NCBI GenBank assembly: GCA_025464025.1
Contig: JAODBP010000215.1
Location: forward strand, 1 to 23,566
Source of the DNA: Actinomycetes bacterium
Lineage (GTDB): Bacteria; Actinomycetota; Acidimicrobiia; Acidimicrobiales; CADCSY01
Length of the DNA stretch: 23,566 bases
Reading direction: 5' to 3'
The position numbers were made by a program, and so were the translations under genes. Positions 7,954 to 15,668 of this stretch are shown here, in pieces. The notes beneath the pieces are model-generated. The model had not been told where the DNA came from and did not search any database. It saw nothing but the letters and a program-made list of their open reading frames with translations. Numbering within the stretch: the stretch's first letter is position 1; every line of letters starts with the position of its first letter.

Positions 7954-9417
7954 ATAACGGCCGATGGGGTGATCAGCCACGGGCGACGGATCGGCCAGCT
8001 GGCCGCGGAGCGACCCGAGGAGCCGGCGTACCGGCACGTCGCGATCGACGGCACCGAGACGACCTGCACGTGGGCCGAGCTGCACCGGCGCTCGGCCCAG
8101 CTCGCCGGCGCCCTCGCCGCCCGCGGCGTCGGGGTGGGCGATCGGGTCGGGATCGGGCTGCGCAACTCGCCCCAGTTCGTGCTCGGGGCGTTCGCGGCGT
8201 GGAAGCTCGGCGCCGTGCCGGTGCCGGTCCGGTGGGACGTCCCCGACTGGGAGCTGCACCGGGTGCTCGAGGTCATCGACCCCCGCGTCCACCTCGCGGC
8301 CGACGACCTGCCGTGGATCGACGCCACCGCCGACCTCGACGTGCCCGACCTGCCGGACGCCGTCTCGCCCCAGGCGAACGGCATCTGCAGCAGCGGCTCG
8401 ACCGGCGCGCCCAAGGTGATCCTGACCGAGCGCCCGGCCGTCTTCGACCCGACCTTCGCCACGCCGATCATCGAGACCTGGAACCCGGTCGCCCGCCCGC
8501 AGACGATCCTCGTGCTGGCGCCGATGTACCACACCAACGGGTTCGCCACGCTGTCGAACATGCTCGCCGGCGACCGGCTCGTGGTGCTCGAGAAGTTCGA
8601 CGCCGCCCGCGCCGTCGACGTCGTCGAGCGCCACCGGGTGTCGACGTTCACGGCCACCCCGACGATGCTCCAACGCATCGCCGACCTCCCCGGGATCGAC
8701 GACCGCGACCTGTCGAGCCTCGTCTGGATCCTCCAGGGCGCGGCACCGATGCCGCCGTCGCTCGTCCACCGCTGGGACCACTTGGTCGGCGCCGAGCGCA
8801 TCGTCATGGCCTACGGCATGACCGAGGGCCTGGGGATCACCGCCCTGCGGGGCGACGAGTGGATGACCCACCGGGGCAGCGTCGGGCGGGGCCACCGCGG
8901 CACCGAGGTGCGCATCTACGACACCGACGGCGCCGAGCTGCCGACCGGCGAGCTGGGCGAGATCTACCTCCGGTCCCCCATGCACGACGGGTACCGGTAC
9001 CTCGGCGGCGCCCCGCTGCTCCGGGGCACCGACGACGGCTTCCAGACCGCGGGCGACCTCGGGTACCTCGACGACGACGGGTTCCTCTACCTCGTCGACC
9101 GGCGGGTCGACATGATCATCACCGGCGGGGCCAACGTGTACCCGGCCGAGGTCGAGTCGGCCCTCATCGACCACCCCGACATCGCCGACGTGGTCGTGAT
9201 CGGGCTGCGCGACCCCGAGTGGGGGCGCCGGGTCCACGCCATCGTCGAGCCGGCCGATCCGGGCGCGCCGCCGACGGCCGAGGACGTCATCGCTTACGCC
9301 AAGAGCCGGCTGGCCGCCTACAAGGTGCCCAAGACCGTCGAGCTGGTCGACGCCATCCCCCGCAGCGCGGCCACCAAGGTCAACCGCGGCGCCCTCGTCG
9401 AAGCCCGCGGCGGCTGA
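7948..9417 (+). CDS. Class I adenylate-forming acyl-CoA ligase
   Basis: This 489-residue ATP-dependent ligase activates a carboxylic acid to its CoA thioester through an acyl-adenylate. The P-loop SSGSTGAPKVI is near bases 8388-8420. Further core motifs are APMYHTNG, the adenine-binding YGMTEG and GDLGYLDDDGFLYLVDRRVDMIITGG. The C-terminal lysine lies in SAATKVNRG. The overall look recalls bile-acid and medium-chain acyl-CoA ligases, but I cannot assign a substrate. The start is uncertain: ATG 7948 lies inside a candidate operator and has no ribosome site; GTG 7969, preceded by TAACGG at 7955, is an alternative that would fit a leaderless transcript. An upstream extension to 7873 overlaps the TetR leader and is unlikely. 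The gene ends 7 bases before a long palindrome. Confidence 0.92.
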   Translation: MSITADGVISHGRRIGQLAAERPEEPAYRHVAIDGTETTCTWAELHRRSAQLAGALAARGVGVGDRVGIGLRNSPQFVLGAFAAWKLGAVPVPVRWDVPDWELHRVLEVIDPRVHLAADDLPWIDATADLDVPDLPDAVSPQANGICSSGSTGAPKVILTERPAVFDPTFATPIIETWNPVARPQTILVLAPMYHTNGFATLSNMLAGDRLVVLEKFDAARAVDVVERHRVSTFTATPTMLQRIADLPGIDDRDLSSLVWILQGAAPMPPSLVHRWDHLVGAERIVMAYGMTEGLGITALRGDEWMTHRGSVGRGHRGTEVRIYDTDGAELPTGELGEIYLRSPMHDGYRYLGGAPLLRGTDDGFQTAGDLGYLDDDGFLYLVDRRVDMIITGGANVYPAEVESALIDHPDIADVVVIGLRDPEWGRRVHAIVEPADPGAPPTAEDVIAYAKSRLAAYKVPKTVELVDAIPRSAATKVNRGALVEARGG

Positions 9418-9423
9418 CCCGCC

Positions 9424-9474
9424 GGTTCTCGGGCCCAAACCGTGCGGGTCCCGCACGGTTTGGGCCCGAGAACC
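9424..9474. terminator. Perfect 51-bp inverted repeat, probable bidirectional terminator
   Basis: Two perfectly complementary 25-base arms (9424-9448 and 9450-9474) meet at a single central T. The left arm begins GGTTCTCGGGCCC and ends CGTGCGGG. It fills the gap between the ligase stop (9417) and the convergent thiolase stop (9476-9478). No U-tract follows, which is common for actinobacterial hairpin terminators. A repeated extragenic palindrome that doubles as a terminator is also possible. Confidence 0.8.
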
Positions 9475-9475
9475 A

Positions 9476-10657
9476 CTACGGCGCGGGGACCTCGATGACG
9501 AGGGCGGTGGCCATGCCGCCGCCGGCGCACATGGCGGTCACGCCGATGCCGCCGCCGCGACGGCGCAGCTCGTGGATCGTCGTCATGACCATGCGGGCGC
9601 CCGTCATGGCGATGGGGTGGCCGAGGCTGCACCCGCTGCCGAGGACGTTGACCAGCTCGTCGTCGATCCCGAGGGCGCGGGCGGCGGCGATCGGCACCGA
9701 GGCGAACGCCTCGTTGATCTCCCACAGGGCAACGTCACCGACCGACAGCCCGGCCCGCTCGAGCGCCTTGGGGATGGCGGTGATCGGTGCCAGCCCGGTG
9801 TCGGCCGGGGCCACGCCGGCCGAGGCCCACGACCGCACGACGGCGAGGGGCTCGAGGCCGAGCTGCTGGCCGAGGTTGCGGTCGGCGAGCACCATGGCGC
9901 CCGCACCGTCGTTGATGCCGGCGGCGTTGCCGGCCGTGATGCTGAAGCCCTCGATCTCGGGGTGCAGCGGCTTGAGCGATGCCAGCTTCTCCAGGGTGGA
10001 GCCCCGGCGGGGGTGCTCGTCGACCGCGAACGTCACCGTCGACCCGTCACGGCGGGTCACCTCGATCGGGAAGATCTCGTCGTCGAAGGCGCCGCGGTCG
10101 ATCCCGGCGACGGCCCGCTCGTGGGACCGGAGGGCCCAGGCGTCGAGGTCCTCGCGGGAGATGCCCGCGCTCGTCGCCGCGTTCCACCCGACCGTGATCG
10201 ACATGTCCAGGTTGGGCGCCTCGGCCGTGTTCCGGTGGGAGGGCGACATCCAGTCCTCCCAGTCGTCCGTCCCTGGCACCCGGCGGCTGTCCCGGGGCGA
10301 GGTCGACGACGACTGGGTGCCACCGGCGACGACGACGCGGTCCATGCCGGCCATGATCGAGGCGGCCGCGACCTGCACGGCGCCGAGGCTCGACGCGCAG
10401 TGCCGGTTGTTGGCCATGCCGGGTGCGTTGACCAGGCCGGCCTCCAGGGCGGCGTAGCGGGCGATGACGCCGCCGCCGTAGAGCGACTCGCTCAGCACCA
10501 CGTCGTCGACGAGGGCGGGATCGATGCCGGCCCGGCGGACGGCCTCGGCCACGGCGCGGGTGCCCAGGTCCAGGGCGTCGACGTCGACGAGCGACCCCTT
10601 GAACGCCGTGCCGATCGCGGTGCGGGCGGTCGAGACGATCACGGCCTCGTTCGCCAT
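9476..10657 (-). CDS. Thiolase (acetyl-CoA acetyltransferase family)
   Basis: This 393-residue thiolase cleaves a 3-ketoacyl-CoA with CoA, or runs in the condensing direction. All catalytic residues are seen: the nucleophile Cys87 in NNRHCASSLGA, Asn315-Glu316 in EINEAFAS, His347 in GCSLGHPI and Cys377 in TAMCAGGG. GSGCSLGHP replaces the more usual GGAIALGHP of degradative thiolases, marking a distinct branch. The ATG at 10657 overlaps the upstream amidohydrolase stop by one base (TGATG), strong evidence for translational coupling. The same frame stays open far upstream, but that part is antisense-like shadow within the amidohydrolase. In the regulon it would perform the chain-cleaving step after the FadB2-like dehydrogenase. 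Family call firm; substrate unknown. Confidence 0.95.
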   Translation of the reverse strand: MANEAVIVSTARTAIGTAFKGSLVDVDALDLGTRAVAEAVRRAGIDPALVDDVVLSESLYGGGVIARYAALEAGLVNAPGMANNRHCASSLGAVQVAAASIMAGMDRVVVAGGTQSSSTSPRDSRRVPGTDDWEDWMSPSHRNTAEAPNLDMSITVGWNAATSAGISREDLDAWALRSHERAVAGIDRGAFDDEIFPIEVTRRDGSTVTFAVDEHPRRGSTLEKLASLKPLHPEIEGFSITAGNAAGINDGAGAMVLADRNLGQQLGLEPLAVVRSWASAGVAPADTGLAPITAIPKALERAGLSVGDVALWEINEAFASVPIAAARALGIDDELVNVLGSGCSLGHPIAMTGARMVMTTIHELRRRGGGIGVTAMCAGGGMATALVIEVPAP

Positions 10658-11847
10658 CAGGCCGTGACCTCCACGCCCATGAGCCCGGCGAGGTTGCCGC
10701 CCATGATCTTCGCCGTGTCGTCGTCCGACAGCCCCGGGGGCAGGTGCTCGAGGTACGAGCACGGATCGGCCAGGCCCTCCGGGTGCGGGAAGTCGGAGCC
10801 GAACAGGAGGTGGTCGGCGCCGAGCGCCCCGATGAGCGCCTGGATGTCGTCCTCGTGGAACGGGCTCACCCACACGTTGCGCTTGAACGCGGCGATCGGC
10901 TCCTCGTCGAAGGCGTGGGGCATCCTCCGGTAGGTCTCGGCCAGGTTCTCGAGGAAGGGCAGGACCCAGGTCCCGCCGTTCTCGACGGCGGCGATCTTCA
11001 GGGCGGGGAAGCGGGTGAGCAGGCCGTGGCAGACGACGGCGGACATGGTGTCGGTGATCGGCCGGTCGTGCGACGTCATCATGCGGAACGCGTCGGGCCG
11101 GAACGGCAGCATCTCCTGCGGACCGGTCCAGTCGCCCTGGTAGCGCGAGTAGCCGCTGTCGGACGCATGCATCGAGACGAGGATCCCCGACTCCTCGACC
11201 CGCTTCCAGAACGGGTCGAACTCCTCGAAGCCGAACGACCGGGAGCCGCCGAAGCCGGGCACCGGCGCCGGGCGGATGAGGATCGTCTTCGCCCCTCGCT
11301 CGAGCACCCACTCGAGCTCCTTGATGGCCTCCTCCACGATCGGCAGCGTGATCACCGGCGTGGAGAAGATCCGGCCCTCGTAGTCGAACTGCCAGGTCTC
11401 GTACAGCCACTCGTTGAGGGAGTGGATGACGGCGTGGGTGGCCTTGGGGTCGTCGCGCAGGCGCTCCTCGAGGAGGCTGGCCAGCGTCGGGAACATGAGC
11501 GTGCGGTCGACGCCCAGCTCGTCCATCAGCTCGAGGCGGGGAGCCGGCTCGCGGAACGCCGGGATGCACTTCATCGGGTCACCGATGATCTCGCGGTACG
11601 ACTTCCCCTCCGGGTTGCCGTCGCGGAAGTAGGCCTCCTGGGCCCCGGGCCGGGCCACGACGTCGAACGTCGGGTTCGGGATGTAGTCGCTGATCGTGCC
11701 CCGGACGACGATCTTGGTCCGGCCCCGCACGTCGACGTAGTCGATGACGCTCTTGTACCGGTCGGGCAGGTGGCGGGTGAACGCGTCCTGGGTCTCGTAC
11801 AGGTGGTTGTCGGCGTCGAACACGGGGAAGTCGCACGAACGGGCCAT
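10657..11847 (-). CDS. Amidohydrolase-2 family protein (metal-dependent hydrolase or decarboxylase), first copy
   Basis: This 396-residue TIM-barrel protein belongs to the amidohydrolase-2 family, whose members hydrolyse C-N or C-C bonds or decarboxylate aromatic acids. Probable metal site residues are in DADNHLYE (residues 11-18), HASDSG and VCHGLLTRFPALKIAAVENGG, with the late aspartate in LLFGSDFPHPEG. ATG 11847 is chosen because a TTGACG-N17-TACGTT promoter ends 7 bases before it, which gives a leaderless message; a TTG at 11883 would start inside the operator. It is coupled to the thiolase by a one-base stop/start overlap. It is divergent from the aldehyde dehydrogenase unit, whose second gene is another member of the family. 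The reaction is unknown; such proteins are frequent in actinobacterial catabolic clusters. Confidence 0.9.
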   Translation of the reverse strand: MARSCDFPVFDADNHLYETQDAFTRHLPDRYKSVIDYVDVRGRTKIVVRGTISDYIPNPTFDVVARPGAQEAYFRDGNPEGKSYREIIGDPMKCIPAFREPAPRLELMDELGVDRTLMFPTLASLLEERLRDDPKATHAVIHSLNEWLYETWQFDYEGRIFSTPVITLPIVEEAIKELEWVLERGAKTILIRPAPVPGFGGSRSFGFEEFDPFWKRVEESGILVSMHASDSGYSRYQGDWTGPQEMLPFRPDAFRMMTSHDRPITDTMSAVVCHGLLTRFPALKIAAVENGGTWVLPFLENLAETYRRMPHAFDEEPIAAFKRNVWVSPFHEDDIQALIGALGADHLLFGSDFPHPEGLADPCSYLEHLPPGLSDDDTAKIMGGNLAGLMGVEVTA

Positions 11848-11854
11848 GCCAGCG

Positions 11855-11883
11855 AACGTACGAGTTTCTGACAGCGACGTCAA
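11855..11883 (-). promoter_or_regulatory. Promoter of the amidohydrolase-thiolase unit, leaderless
   Basis: Read on the minus strand, TTGACG (11883-11878), a 17-base spacer and TACGTT (11860-11855) form a near-consensus sigma-70-type promoter. Seven bases separate the -10 box from ATG 11847, so the transcript should begin at or next to the start codon. The -35 box lies within the candidate TetR operator. Confidence 0.65.
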
Positions 11884-11896
11884 TATTGGCTAACGT
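11868..11896 (+). promoter_or_regulatory. Promoter of the aldehyde dehydrogenase-amidohydrolase unit
   Basis: CTGACA (11868-11873), a 17-base spacer and TAACGT (11891-11896) form a promoter facing right. The predicted start is near 11903, leaving a leader of about 50 bases with the ribosome site GGGAG before GTG 11953. The -35 box overlaps the same palindrome as the opposite promoter. Confidence 0.6.
11869..11882. promoter_or_regulatory. Candidate TetR operator shared by two divergent promoters
   Basis: TGACAGCGACGTCA matches the perfect palindrome at 7940 at 12 of 14 bases and shares the following AATA. It covers the -35 box of the leftward promoter and most of the -35 box of the rightward one, so a single bound dimer could shut both. 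Confidence 0.65.
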
Positions 11897-11952
11897 GGTG
11901 TCGGGAGAGAGCGGACGTCCAGTTCGCTCGCGTGTGCAGGGGGAGCGGCCGC

Positions 11953-13455
11953 GTGGCTGAGATGCCGAAGGTGAACCCCGAGTCGAGGATGCTCATCGAC
12001 GGGAAGCTCGTCGAGTCGTCGACCGGCGCGACCTTCACCAACGTGAACCCGGCCACCGAAGCGGTGCTCGGCGAGGTCAGCGACGCGTCCACCGACGACA
12101 TGCACCGAGCGATCGACGCCGCTCGCCGGGCCTTCGACGACACCGACTGGTCGACGAACCGGGCCTTCCGCAAGCAGTGCCTCGAACAGCTCCAGGACGC
12201 GCTGGAGGCCGAGCGCGAGGAGCTGCGCGAGCAGCTCATCCTCGAGGTCGGCACGCCCCGCATGCTCACCAACGGCCCGCAGCTCGACGCCCCGCTCGAG
12301 CACGCCATCAAGTACCCGGCCAAGCTCATCGACGAGTACCCGTGGGAGGTCGACCTCCCCGACGCCGTCAACATCCAGGGCAACCTCGACAGCCGCCGCA
12401 TCGTCAAGGTGCCAGCCGGCGTCGTCGGTGCGATCACCCCGTGGAACTTCCCGTTCGAGGTGATCATCAACAAGCTGGCCCAGGCCCTGGCCACCGGCAA
12501 CACCATGGTGCTGAAGCCGGCGCCCGACACGCCGTGGAACGCCACGCTGCTGGGCCGCATCATCGCCGAGCGCACCGACATCCCGCCCGGCGTGGTCAAC
12601 GTCGTCACCGCGTCAGACCACTTCGTCGGCGAGGAGCTCACGCTGTCGCCGAAGGTCGACCTCATCTCCTTCACCGGCTCGACCAAGGTCGGCCAGCGGA
12701 TCATGGAGAAGGGCGCCGCCACCATGAAGCGGCTGTTCCTCGAGCTCGGCGGCAAGTCGGCCACGATCGTGCTCGACGACGCCGACCTCGGCACGGCGGC
12801 GATGATGGGCCTCGCCGTCTGCACCCACGGCGGCCAGGGCTGCGCCATCCCGACCCGGATGCTGCTCCCCCGCTCCCGCTACGACGAGGGCGTCGAGCTG
12901 CTCACCCAGTTCATGAACGCCGTGCCCTACGGCGACCCGCAGCGACCCGACGTGCTCCAGGGCCCGCAGATCTCGGCCAAGCAGCGCGAGCGGGTGCTCG
13001 GCTACATCGCCAAGGGCGTCGAGGAGGGGGCCAAGCTCGTGCTCGGCGGTGGTCGCCCGGCGCAGCTCGACAAGGGCTGGTACGTCGAGCCGACGCTGTT
13101 CGTCGACGTCGAGAGCTCGATGACCATCGCCCAGGAGGAGATCTTCGGGCCGGTGCTCGTGGTCATCCCGTTCGACGGCGACGACGACGCCGTGCGCATC
13201 GCCAACGACAGCATCTACGGCCTGGGCGGCGCCATCTTCTCCGGCAGCCTCGAGCGCTCGATGGCCGTGGCCAAGCGGGTCCGCACCGGCACGCTCAGCA
13301 TCAACGGCGGCGCCGGCTACGGCGCCGACCTGCCGTTCGGCGGGTTCAAGCAGAGCGGGGTCGGTCGCCAGAACGGCGTCGCCGGCTTCGACCAGTACCT
13401 CGAGACCACGTCCATGGCCTGGCCCGCGGCAGCGAAGACACAGCCCGCTTCGTGA
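11953..13455 (+). CDS. NAD(P)-dependent aldehyde dehydrogenase
   Basis: This 500-residue aldehyde dehydrogenase oxidises an aldehyde to the carboxylic acid. Catalytic residues are all in place: Asn165 in TPWNFP, the general base Glu264 in LFLELGGKSA and the nucleophile Cys297 in GGQGCAIPTR; EEIFGPVL and PFGGFKQSGVGR complete the fold. GTG 11953 is preferred because GGGAG ends 7 bases upstream; ATG 11962 would be 16 bases away. The gene leads a rightward unit with the second amidohydrolase, 14 bases between them, under a promoter overlapped by a candidate TetR operator. It belongs to the general class that handles aromatic, terpenoid or aliphatic aldehydes; the aldehyde here is not known. Confidence 0.94.
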   Translation: MAEMPKVNPESRMLIDGKLVESSTGATFTNVNPATEAVLGEVSDASTDDMHRAIDAARRAFDDTDWSTNRAFRKQCLEQLQDALEAEREELREQLILEVGTPRMLTNGPQLDAPLEHAIKYPAKLIDEYPWEVDLPDAVNIQGNLDSRRIVKVPAGVVGAITPWNFPFEVIINKLAQALATGNTMVLKPAPDTPWNATLLGRIIAERTDIPPGVVNVVTASDHFVGEELTLSPKVDLISFTGSTKVGQRIMEKGAATMKRLFLELGGKSATIVLDDADLGTAAMMGLAVCTHGGQGCAIPTRMLLPRSRYDEGVELLTQFMNAVPYGDPQRPDVLQGPQISAKQRERVLGYIAKGVEEGAKLVLGGGRPAQLDKGWYVEPTLFVDVESSMTIAQEEIFGPVLVVIPFDGDDDAVRIANDSIYGLGGAIFSGSLERSMAVAKRVRTGTLSINGGAGYGADLPFGGFKQSGVGRQNGVAGFDQYLETTSMAWPAAAKTQPAS

Positions 13456-13469
13456 ACAAGGAGACCTCA

Positions 13470-14744
13470 ATGCAGATGGACGACATGATCCTGGTCAGCA
13501 TCGACGACCACATGATCGAGCCGCCGGACATGTTCAAGAACCACGTGCCGGCGAAGTGGGCGGACTCGGTGCCGAAGGTGATCCGCAACGCCACGACCGG
13601 CGTCGACGAGTGGCACTTCCAGGGCAACGCCACGTCGACCCCGTTCGGCATGGCCGCCACCGTCGGCTGGCCCAAGGAGGAGTGGGGCTTCAACCCCGGC
13701 TCCTACTCCGAGCTGCGCCCCGGCTGCTTCGACGTCCACCAGCGCGTGCGCGACATGGACGCCAACGGGATCCTCGCCTCGATGAACTTCCCGACGATGG
13801 CCGGGTGGAACGCCCGCACCTTCGCCGAGGGCGACGACAAGGAGCTCGGGCTGATCATGCTCCGGGCCTACAACGACTGGGCCATCGAGGAGTGGGCCGG
13901 CGCCTACCCCGGCCGGTTCATCCCGCTGGGCATGGTGCCGATGTGGGACGTCGACCTGGCCGTCGACGAGATCCACCGGGTGGCGAAGAAGGGGTGCCGG
14001 TCGATCAGCTTCCTCGAGACGCCCCACGTGCAGGGCTACCCGAGCTTCCTCTCCGGCTACTGGGACCCGATGATGCAGGCGCTGTGCGACGAGAACATGG
14101 TGCTCTCGCTCCACATCGGCGCCGGGTTCGAGGTCATCCGGCGCCCCCCGGAGGCTCCGGTCGACCACCTGATGGTGCTGGCCTGCCAGATCAGCGCCAT
14201 CGCCGCGCAGGACCTGCTGTTCGGCCCGACCCTGCGGCGCTTCCCCGACCTGCGGGTGGCGTTGTCGGAGGGCGGCATCGGCTGGATCCCCTTCTACCTC
14301 GACCGCATCGACCGCCACTACACGAACCAGGAGTGGCTCAACGACGAGGACACGTTCGGCGGCAAGCTCCCGTCCGAGGTCTTCCGCGACCACTTCCTCG
14401 CCTGCTTCATCACCGACCCGTCGGGCCTCGAGGCCCGCCACCGCATCGGCCTCGACATCATCGCCTGGGAGTGCGACTACCCCCACACCGACACGACGTG
14501 GCCCGAGTCGCCGGAGTTCGCCTGGAAGGAGTTCCAGGGCGCGAGCTGCTCGCCCGAGGAGATCCACCAGATGACCTGGGAGAACTCCTGCCGGTTCTTC
14601 GACTGGGACCCGTTCAAGCACACGGCGAAGGCCGACGCCACGGTCGGCGCCCTGCGAGCCCGGGCCACCGACGTCGACGTCACCCGCAAGCCCAAGGCCG
14701 AGTGGAAGCTCGAGAACGAGGCCGCCGGGATCGGCGTGTTCTAG
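13470..14744 (+). CDS. Amidohydrolase-2 family protein (metal-dependent hydrolase or decarboxylase), second copy
   Basis: This 424-residue TIM-barrel protein is of the amidohydrolase-2 family. The N-terminal SIDDHMIEPPDMF (residues 10-22) is the hallmark of a large actinobacterial subgroup; later probable metal or active-site residues are in LSLHIGAGFE, ALSEGGIGWIPFYLDR and WECDYPHTDTTWP. AAGGAG lies about 6 bases before ATG 13470. A longer open frame reaching back to 12177 is only a shadow of the aldehyde dehydrogenase gene. It differs clearly from the copy at 10657 (DADNHLYE motif), so the two are divergent relatives rather than a recent duplication. Both lie under the same candidate operator. 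The reaction is unknown. The stop is only three bases from the convergent gene's stop. Confidence 0.9.
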   Translation: MQMDDMILVSIDDHMIEPPDMFKNHVPAKWADSVPKVIRNATTGVDEWHFQGNATSTPFGMAATVGWPKEEWGFNPGSYSELRPGCFDVHQRVRDMDANGILASMNFPTMAGWNARTFAEGDDKELGLIMLRAYNDWAIEEWAGAYPGRFIPLGMVPMWDVDLAVDEIHRVAKKGCRSISFLETPHVQGYPSFLSGYWDPMMQALCDENMVLSLHIGAGFEVIRRPPEAPVDHLMVLACQISAIAAQDLLFGPTLRRFPDLRVALSEGGIGWIPFYLDRIDRHYTNQEWLNDEDTFGGKLPSEVFRDHFLACFITDPSGLEARHRIGLDIIAWECDYPHTDTTWPESPEFAWKEFQGASCSPEEIHQMTWENSCRFFDWDPFKHTAKADATVGALRARATDVDVTRKPKAEWKLENEAAGIGVF

Positions 14745-14747
14745 GCG

Positions 14748-15569
14748 CTACCAGTCCTGGGCGGCGAGCAGCAGCGTGGCGAGCGGCTCGAGCGCGGTCA
14801 CGAGCTCGTCGAGCTCGCCCGGCGCCAGGCGCTCGTAGGGCGTCGCCGCGAGGTCGTCGGTGCGCGCCTCGACCCGCTCCTTGACGGCACGGCCCAGTTC
14901 GCTCAGCCAACCGTCGTCCCCGATCAGGCCGCGCTCGCGCATCCCCTCGGTCACGGCGGTGATCTGCACGGCCGGCAGGTGGTGGATGCGCCCGAACTTC
15001 TCGGCCGGCATGCCCATGTCGAGGGCGAGGAGGGCGTGCGCCTCGAGGCCGCCGACCCCCTCGACCATCAGGGCCGCGATGTGCCCGTCGCCGCGGTGCT
15101 CGCGCAGCAGGGAGGCGGCGTGGAAGAGGCGGGTCACCACGTCGTCCGGGATGGGGAGGGCGCGCAGCGCGGCGTACATCGGTCGGCCCTCGGACGGTGC
15201 GCTGACCGCCGCCTTGGTCAGCAGCTCGGTGGCGCGGGCGAAGTCGGCACCGTCGACGTGCTCGCCGAGGATCTGCCGCAGCGCCTTCGTGCAGCCCGCC
15301 TGACGGGCGGCGATCGCCGCTTCGGGCGTGGTGGTGGCCCACACCTTGGGGATGTGGCGAGCCACCTCGCCGGGAGCGAAGTTGTAGAAGAGCGCGTCGA
15401 CCACCTCGGCCGGGACGAGGCCCAGGGGCGCCGCCCGCCCGGCGAAGTAGGTGTCCCAGTAGTCGGTGAACCCCAGGGCGAACATCGCGTCGTTGGGTTC
15501 GTCGGCCGAGTAGGGGATGAGACCGATCGGCTCGACCAGTTCGAACATCCGGCGTGCCATCGGGTTCAT
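14748..15569 (-). CDS. SCO6745-family protein of unknown function
   Basis: This 273-residue soluble helical protein is recognised by its N-terminus: MARRMFELVEPIGLIPYS, then GFTDYWDTYFAGRAAPLG and PAEVVDALFYNFAPGEVARHIP. That is the pattern of the actinobacterial SCO6745 family, sometimes described as carrying a helix-turn-helix-like region. No enzyme motif, signal peptide or membrane segment is seen. GAGGAG 6 bases before ATG 15569 supports the start; ATG 15560 is a possible alternative. It follows the second TetR gene by 99 bases, and that gap holds a perfect 16-bp palindrome. Its association with an acyl-CoA dehydrogenase operon suggests a regulatory or accessory role in lipid-like catabolism, but no function should be assumed. 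Confidence 0.82.
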   Translation of the reverse strand: MNPMARRMFELVEPIGLIPYSADEPNDAMFALGFTDYWDTYFAGRAAPLGLVPAEVVDALFYNFAPGEVARHIPKVWATTTPEAAIAARQAGCTKALRQILGEHVDGADFARATELLTKAAVSAPSEGRPMYAALRALPIPDDVVTRLFHAASLLREHRGDGHIAALMVEGVGGLEAHALLALDMGMPAEKFGRIHHLPAVQITAVTEGMRERGLIGDDGWLSELGRAVKERVEARTDDLAATPYERLAPGELDELVTALEPLATLLLAAQDW

Positions 15570-15596
15570 CGTCCACTCCTCGTGCTGCCGCCTCGG

Positions 15597-15612
15597 CGCC
15601 CCTCGAGGGCGC
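15597..15612. promoter_or_regulatory. Perfect 16-bp palindrome, candidate regulator site
   Basis: GCGCCCTCGAGGGCGC is its own reverse complement. It lies 28 bases upstream of the SCO6745-family gene and 57 bases downstream of the TetR gene that precedes it on the same strand. It could be the operator of that TetR protein, or a hairpin in the leader or terminator of the transcript. High local GC raises the chance of accidental symmetry. Confidence 0.4.
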
Positions 15613-15668
15613 TCGCCTCACTCGGACGATCCCGCGTCGCGAAACTCATCGCACGACGACAGGTCTGG

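Noticed and set aside
9476..11569. A 697-codon frame that looks like a thiolase fused to an N-terminal domain
   Set aside because: The extra part runs through the amidohydrolase gene in another frame and has shadow composition. The thiolase begins at ATG 10657.
12177..14744. An 855-codon frame ending in the second amidohydrolase
   Set aside because: The first 431 codons are a shadow of the aldehyde dehydrogenase. AAGGAG and ATG 13470 give the true start.
1701..14744. Firm assignment of the central block to steroid or bile-acid degradation
   Set aside because: The SDR type, the CoA-transferase, the ligase and the nearby dehydrogenase pairs are suggestive, but no steroid-ring enzyme such as KstD, KshA or HsaC is present in the window.
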